From positions 1-9,487 of the forward strand of contig DASSHC010000395.1 of the NCBI GenBank assembly GCA_035693105.1: a stretch of DNA of 9,487 nt, given 5' to 3'. Position numbers and translations under genes: made by a program. This stretch comes from DASSHC01 sp035693105. GTDB lineage: Bacteria > Chloroflexota > Chloroflexia > Thermomicrobiales > Thermomicrobiaceae. Positions 6,569-9,487 of this stretch are shown piece by piece. Below the pieces are notes generated by a model. The model did no database searches. It saw only the letters and a list, made by a program, of their open reading frames with translations, and had not been told where the DNA came from. The stretch's first letter is position 1. Every line of letters begins with the position of its first letter.

Positions 6569-6820
6569 ATGCCCTTGTTCTTAGACGTCCACGAGCACGT
6601 CGAGGGCCTCACGCCTGAGGCCGTGGCCGAGGCGCACCGTCTCGACCTGGCGACGCAGCAGCAGTACGGCGTCCACTACCTCCGCTACTGGTATGACACC
6701 GAGTCCGGCAAAGTCTTTTGCCTGGTCGAGGCCCCGGACAAAGCGTCGGCCGCGCGGGTCCATCAGGAGGCGCACGGCCTGGTCGCGGACCACATCTACG
6801 AGGTCAGGGAAGGCTCCTAG
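6569..6820 (+). CDS. DUF4242 (SCO4226-like, nickel-binding) small protein
   Basis: This 83-residue protein matches the DUF4242 pattern: MPLFLDVHEH at the start, then YLRYWYD (37-43), VFCLVEAPD (49-57) and VHQEAHGLVAD (64-74). The family folds as a ferredoxin-like alpha/beta domain. From family knowledge, a Streptomyces coelicolor member, SCO4226, has been reported to bind nickel, and His and Cys residues that could do so here include H8, H10, C51, H65, H69 and H75. It has no signal peptide and should be cytosolic. ATG 6569 is chosen over an earlier in-frame start at 6545 because GGGAGG (6557-6562) sits six bases upstream and the family consensus begins at MPLFLDV. It follows the GGRLGG-repeat gene by 93 bases and could share its transcript. 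The strong hairpin at 6861-6903 lies downstream. Its biological role is unclear. Confidence 0.86.
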   Translation: MPLFLDVHEHVEGLTPEAVAEAHRLDLATQQQYGVHYLRYWYDTESGKVFCLVEAPDKASAARVHQEAHGLVADHIYEVREGS

Positions 6821-6860
6821 CGCTCCCTGGTCTCGCCCTCCCCGGCCCGCTGCCTGACCG

Positions 6861-6903
6861 CGAACCGCCGCTGTATCGGCCTGGTACAGCGGCGGGCGCT
6901 TCG
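6861..6903 (+). terminator. Strong hairpin terminator between convergent genes
   Basis: CCGCCGCTGTA (6865-6875) pairs perfectly over 11 bp with TACAGCGGCGG (6885-6895) around a 9-base loop. CGAA (6861-6864) can extend the stem with TTCG (6900-6903) across a 4-base bulge. It lies 40 bases after the DUF4242 stop codon, between genes that converge. There is no U-run, so it may serve as a factor-assisted or bidirectional terminator. Bases 6904-7046 hold no convincing gene. Confidence 0.6.
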
Positions 6904-7046
6904 TCACGAGACTCCTCCTCCGCAAGCCGCTGCGTCACCCGCTCCCCCGGTCGATGACCTCGATCTCACGCTTCAACACCGAGCGCGCCTTCCGACGCTC
7001 CCTCACCTGACGAGATCACGGGAATACCCTATCGATGTGACTCGCG

Positions 7047-7958
7047 TCAGCTCTGCTTCCCGGTGGCCGGCTCGACTACTCCGGCAGTAATCAATTCATC
7101 ACGCACGTACGCCAGCGCGGCGAGGTGGTCATCGACCGAGGTGGCGGCGAGACCCATAGTCGTCACGGTCAGGTGGGTCGCGCCGAAGCTCTGCCACGCC
7201 GATGCGTACTCACGCCAACCATGCTCCGGAACCCAGTTGAACACCACCTGTCCATCGATGCCGATCGCGGCGGGATCCCGTCCGGCGGCTTCGGCTGCTT
7301 CCCGGATGGTTTGCCATAGACCTTTCAGCCGTTCGACTCCCTCGGCCGAGCGGGCGACCGGGAGCCAGCCGTCCGCCCATCGGCCCAGCCGCCGCAGACC
7401 GGCCTCGCTGTGGGAGCCGATCCAGATGGGGATCGGTCGCTGCACCGGCAAGGGGCTAATGCCCGCCTGCTCAAACTGGTGCCAGCGTCCCTGGAAGGCA
7501 GCCGGTTGCTCGGTCCAGAGCGCACGCAGCACGGCGATCTGCTCCTCCGCGCGACGGCCCCGGTCGCGGTAGTTCTCCCTGAGCAGCGCGAATTCTTCGG
7601 GAACCCAGCCCACGCCGATGCCGAGACGCAATCGTCCGCCAGAGAGCGCATCCACCTGCGCCGCCTGCTTTGCGACGAGCGCCGTCTGACGTTGCGGCAG
7701 CACCAGCACCCCGGTCGCCAGCCCCACCCTCCGCGTCACGGCCGCCAGAAAGCCTAGGAGGACCAGTGGCTCGTCGAAACAGCTGTGCGCGTCGAGCGGG
7801 CCGAAGGCGCTGACATGGTTCTGGCCGTTGAAGCCGACGATATGCTCGTAGGCCAGGATGTGATCGAAGCCGAGGGCTTCGACCGATTCGGCCCAATGAC
7901 GGATGACCGCTGGGTCGCCGCCGAGGTCAAGCGTGGGGAAGCCGGCTCCAATCCGCAT
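7047..7958 (-). CDS. LLM-class F420-dependent oxidoreductase
   Basis: This 303-residue protein is a luciferase-like monooxygenase-fold enzyme, closest in pattern to the Rv2161c-like group (TIGR03619). The sequence shows SGGR at 106-109 followed by LRLGIGVGW (110-118), then GRRAEEQ (134-140) and PIPIWIGSHSEAGLRRLGRWADGW (175-198, hallmark words IWIGS and ADGW). Family knowledge: these TIM-barrel enzymes use reduced coenzyme F420 (sometimes FMN) for hydride transfer to diverse substrates; the substrate is not readable. The ATG at 7958 is preceded by GGAGG with 8 bases of spacing. It is full length, with no frameshift. It lies 113 bases after the hydrolase gene on the same strand, but its own TATAAT promoter suggests independent transcription. 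The presence of the enzyme implies that the host makes F420, which is common in Chloroflexota and Actinomycetota. Confidence 0.92.
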   Translation of the reverse strand: MRIGAGFPTLDLGGDPAVIRHWAESVEALGFDHILAYEHIVGFNGQNHVSAFGPLDAHSCFDEPLVLLGFLAAVTRRVGLATGVLVLPQRQTALVAKQAAQVDALSGGRLRLGIGVGWVPEEFALLRENYRDRGRRAEEQIAVLRALWTEQPAAFQGRWHQFEQAGISPLPVQRPIPIWIGSHSEAGLRRLGRWADGWLPVARSAEGVERLKGLWQTIREAAEAAGRDPAAIGIDGQVVFNWVPEHGWREYASAWQSFGATHLTVTTMGLAATSVDDHLAALAYVRDELITAGVVEPATGKQS

Positions 7959-8014
7959 CAGCCCACCTCCGGACTTGGCTTTTCTGAATCACTGCATGGC
8001 CTGCCAGGTGCCAC

Positions 8015-8043
8015 ATTATACGACGGCACACCAGTCAGATAAA
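8015..8043 (-). promoter_or_regulatory. Candidate promoter of the F420-dependent oxidoreductase gene
   Basis: On the minus strand a perfect TATAAT (8015-8020) lies 17 bases downstream of TTTATC (8038-8043), a poor -35 match. Transcription would start near 8008, about 50 bases before the ATG at 7958. GTGCC (8008-8012) and GGCAC (8025-8029) flank the -10 box symmetrically, hinting at an operator. Confidence 0.55.
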
Positions 8044-8071
8044 TGAGGAAACCGTCGCGGTCGATTAGGGT

Positions 8072-8944
8072 CTATGCACTCTGATCGTCGGTCGCCGAGA
8101 TCAGCAGCGTGTCGAACGCGAACTCGACCGGGAGCCCCTGGCGCTGGAGGTTGGCCTGCACCTGTTGCAGGTCGTCGTGGCTCAACCCGTCCGGCTCCTC
8201 GATATGGGTCAGGATCACGCGCCTGGCCTCCAGCGCCCGCACGATCTCCAGCGTCTGCGCGAAGGTCGCCTCCGCGCGCAGCACCGGGTGCTCGCGGGGG
8301 ATGCGGCGCTCCCCGCTCAGCGGGTCGAGCTCGACCACGCCCATCGGCAGGATGGCCAGATCGACGCCGCGTAGTGCCGCCGGCGGCATCCAGCCGTGCA
8401 GCTCGTCGGGCGCGATCAGGACGCGTCGCGAACCTTCGTGGAAGAGAAATGCGTAGACATAATCTTCAGCCAGCCGGAAGGGCTCGATGCGCGTGTCGCC
8501 GAGGACGACGCGCTCGCCATCGGTCAGCTCCACCAGCCGCACGACCCCCTGCTGCTGCAGAAAGGTGAGATGGTCCCAGGTGCCGAGCGTCGTGCGGAAA
8601 TCGAGCGCTACCTGCTGGGGCAGGTAGATCGGGGTCTGCCGGCGCTGGGGCGGCCAGCTGCGGAAGTCCTGATTGAGCGACTCCCAGACCCGGCGGCCCA
8701 TGACGTGATCCGGATGCCAGTGCGAGTAGAGGCCGGCGGCGATGGTGCCCACGCGCGAGCGGTTGAGCTGGTCCTTGCTCTCCTCCGGCGTATCGATCAG
8801 CACGTTGGGGCCGTGCACGAAGAGGCTCGGCCCGCCGCGGCTGTAGGGGACACCCCGCTCGCGCGCCTGCGCGCAGACCCGGCAGGCGCAGCCCGGCCGC
8901 GGCGTGCTGATCGCGCCGCCGGTGCCGAGGAATTCGATCTGCAT
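8072..8944 (-). CDS. Metallo-beta-lactamase-fold hydrolase, PhnP-like
   Basis: This 290-residue MBL-fold protein has all the expected metal ligands. Counting from the GTG one codon upstream of the chosen start, these are D52 (LIDTPEE), the HxHxDH motif SHWHPDH with H76, H78, D80 and H81, then D181 in APDELHGW and H248 in ILTHIEE. The N-terminus FLGTGGA followed by GCACRVC (C20, C22, C25) matches the CxCxxC cysteines that bind an extra structural zinc in E. coli PhnP, a cyclic phosphate phosphodiesterase. PqqB-like proteins share the same fold. No phosphonate genes lie nearby, so the substrate is unknown. GTG (8947) and ATG (8944) are adjacent possible starts, with only a weak GAG upstream; ATG is preferred. 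Cytoplasmic: no signal peptide. The oxidoreductase gene lies 113 bases downstream. Confidence 0.9.
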   Translation of the reverse strand: MQIEFLGTGGAISTPRPGCACRVCAQARERGVPYSRGGPSLFVHGPNVLIDTPEESKDQLNRSRVGTIAAGLYSHWHPDHVMGRRVWESLNQDFRSWPPQRRQTPIYLPQQVALDFRTTLGTWDHLTFLQQQGVVRLVELTDGERVVLGDTRIEPFRLAEDYVYAFLFHEGSRRVLIAPDELHGWMPPAALRGVDLAILPMGVVELDPLSGERRIPREHPVLRAEATFAQTLEIVRALEARRVILTHIEEPDGLSHDDLQQVQANLQRQGLPVEFAFDTLLISATDDQSA

Positions 8945-8967
8945 CACGCCCGTCTCACTCTGTTGCT

Positions 8968-8984
8968 GCGCCCACGAGGGGCGC
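8968..8984 (-). terminator. Small GC hairpin in the gap before the hydrolase gene
   Basis: GCGCCC (8968-8973) and GGGCGC (8979-8984) form a 6-bp stem with a 5-base loop. It sits between the stop codon of the nucleotidyltransferase-like gene and the hydrolase start. It may terminate the former or lie in the leader of the latter; no U-run is present. Confidence 0.25.
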
Positions 8985-9037
8985 GGTCGGCGTAACTCGT
9001 CCTGGCCTAGGATAGCAAGCCCCGGTCAGGCTCACCG

Positions 9038-9487
9038 CTACTCACTGATCTCAGCCGCCCGCCGGATGTGCGCCAGCACCGCACGTTGCTCCGCTGAGAG
9101 CCGCACCTGCCCACCGGTGAAGCCATCGATGTCGTGTTCGATCAGGTCTATGAGCGCCAGCAACGCGGTCAGCGCTGCGGCCAGGTCAAACGGGTGCAGC
9201 GTCGCGCCCAGCTTCCGTTGGAGCGCCGCCGTCGCCAGGGCGTCGAAGGCGTGATACGGCCGCCCGCCGTGCGTGCGCGCGAACACGGCCAGCAGTTGCT
9301 CCCGCATGCGCTGCAGCAGGTTCAAGGCTTGCCAGAAGTTCCCCCGCTGCAGCGCGTTGTCGGCATCGAGCGCCCAGCGGACGATGGCATCGAGTTGCTG
9401 GGCCAGGGGAATGTCCGCCGTGACGCGATTGGCGCGACCAGCCGCCGCGATCTCCTCCGGCGAGAGCGAGCCGGCCAGGAGCTGCAG
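9038..9487 (-). CDS. Nucleotidyltransferase-like protein, C-terminal part, truncated by window edge
   Basis: The minus-strand frame is open from the window end to TAG at 9038-9040, so 149 C-terminal residues are visible and the true start lies outside. The visible part is all helical and leucine/alanine-rich. It includes RWALDADNALQRGNFWQAL, then LLQRMREQLLAVF, GGRPYHAFDAL and a final helical segment ending RRAAEISE. This resembles the C-terminal helical domain of stand-alone nucleotidyltransferases, in which a helix with an ALxRG-type turn is followed by LLxxLR and an R/H-rich loop. The catalytic GS...DxD motif would be in the missing N-terminal half, so the assignment is tentative. An internal TTG at 9325 is not a credible start because coding continues upstream of it. 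The hydrolase gene lies 93 bases downstream on the same strand. Confidence 0.5.
   Translation of the reverse strand: MQLLAGSLSPEEIAAAGRANRVTADIPLAQQLDAIVRWALDADNALQRGNFWQALNLLQRMREQLLAVFARTHGGRPYHAFDALATAALQRKLGATLHPFDLAAALTALLALIDLIEHDIDGFTGGQVRLSAEQRAVLAHIRRAAEISE

Noticed and set aside
6935..7006. Short minus-strand frame (23 codons) with a charged, natural-looking peptide near the oxidoreductase stop
   Set aside because: Too short, no ribosome site checked convincingly, and no family recognised. It could be a gene remnant but cannot be supported.
7037..7048. TGAC/GTCA inverted repeat at the oxidoreductase stop codon
   Set aside because: A 4-bp stem overlapping the stop codon is expected by chance.
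8051..8061. ACCG-TCG-CGGT hairpin followed on the minus strand by a T-rich stretch after the hydrolase gene
   Set aside because: The stem is only 4 bp, too weak to call a terminator by eye.

Overview
The window is a GC-rich chromosomal stretch with strong G/C at third codon positions. It carries a large MalT/LAL-type LuxR regulator, an F420-type luciferase-like oxidoreductase, a DUF4242 protein and an S9 peptidase. That mix, with recognisable -35/-10 promoters, fits Chloroflexota (Thermomicrobia/Sphaerobacter-like) best. A high-GC actinobacterium cannot be excluded. This is inference from gene content; there is no rRNA or other marker gene in the window.

Layout. Plus strand, left half: the 3' part of an S9 prolyl-oligopeptidase-family peptidase (1-1434), a HIT-family gene broken by a one-base frameshift (1475-1953), and a compact VapBC-type toxin-antitoxin pair (AbrB-fold antitoxin 2030-2323, PIN toxin 2301-2732). 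The pair has a promoter overlapped by a 13-bp direct repeat. The HIT/VapBC stretch is visibly less GC-rich than its flanks and may be an insertion. After two hairpins comes a 986-residue ATPase/LuxR regulator (2935-5895) with its own promoter and a 13-bp palindrome at the predicted transcription start.

Middle: a small membrane-anchored or secreted protein with a duplicated GGRLGG-x3-ADT motif (6071-6475) and a DUF4242 protein (6569-6820), closed by a strong hairpin.

Right part, minus strand: an LLM-class F420-dependent oxidoreductase (7047-7958, with a perfect TATAAT box), a PhnP-like metallo-beta-lactamase-fold hydrolase (8072-8944), and the C-terminal part of a protein resembling the tail of nucleotidyltransferases (9038-9487, running off the end).

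No tRNA, rRNA, CRISPR, transposase or prophage gene was seen. Apart from the toxin-antitoxin pair, the genes look like separately transcribed units rather than one pathway. No clear new multi-gene system is present. The least explained item is the GGRLGG-repeat protein and the symmetric DNA elements between it and the LAL regulator.
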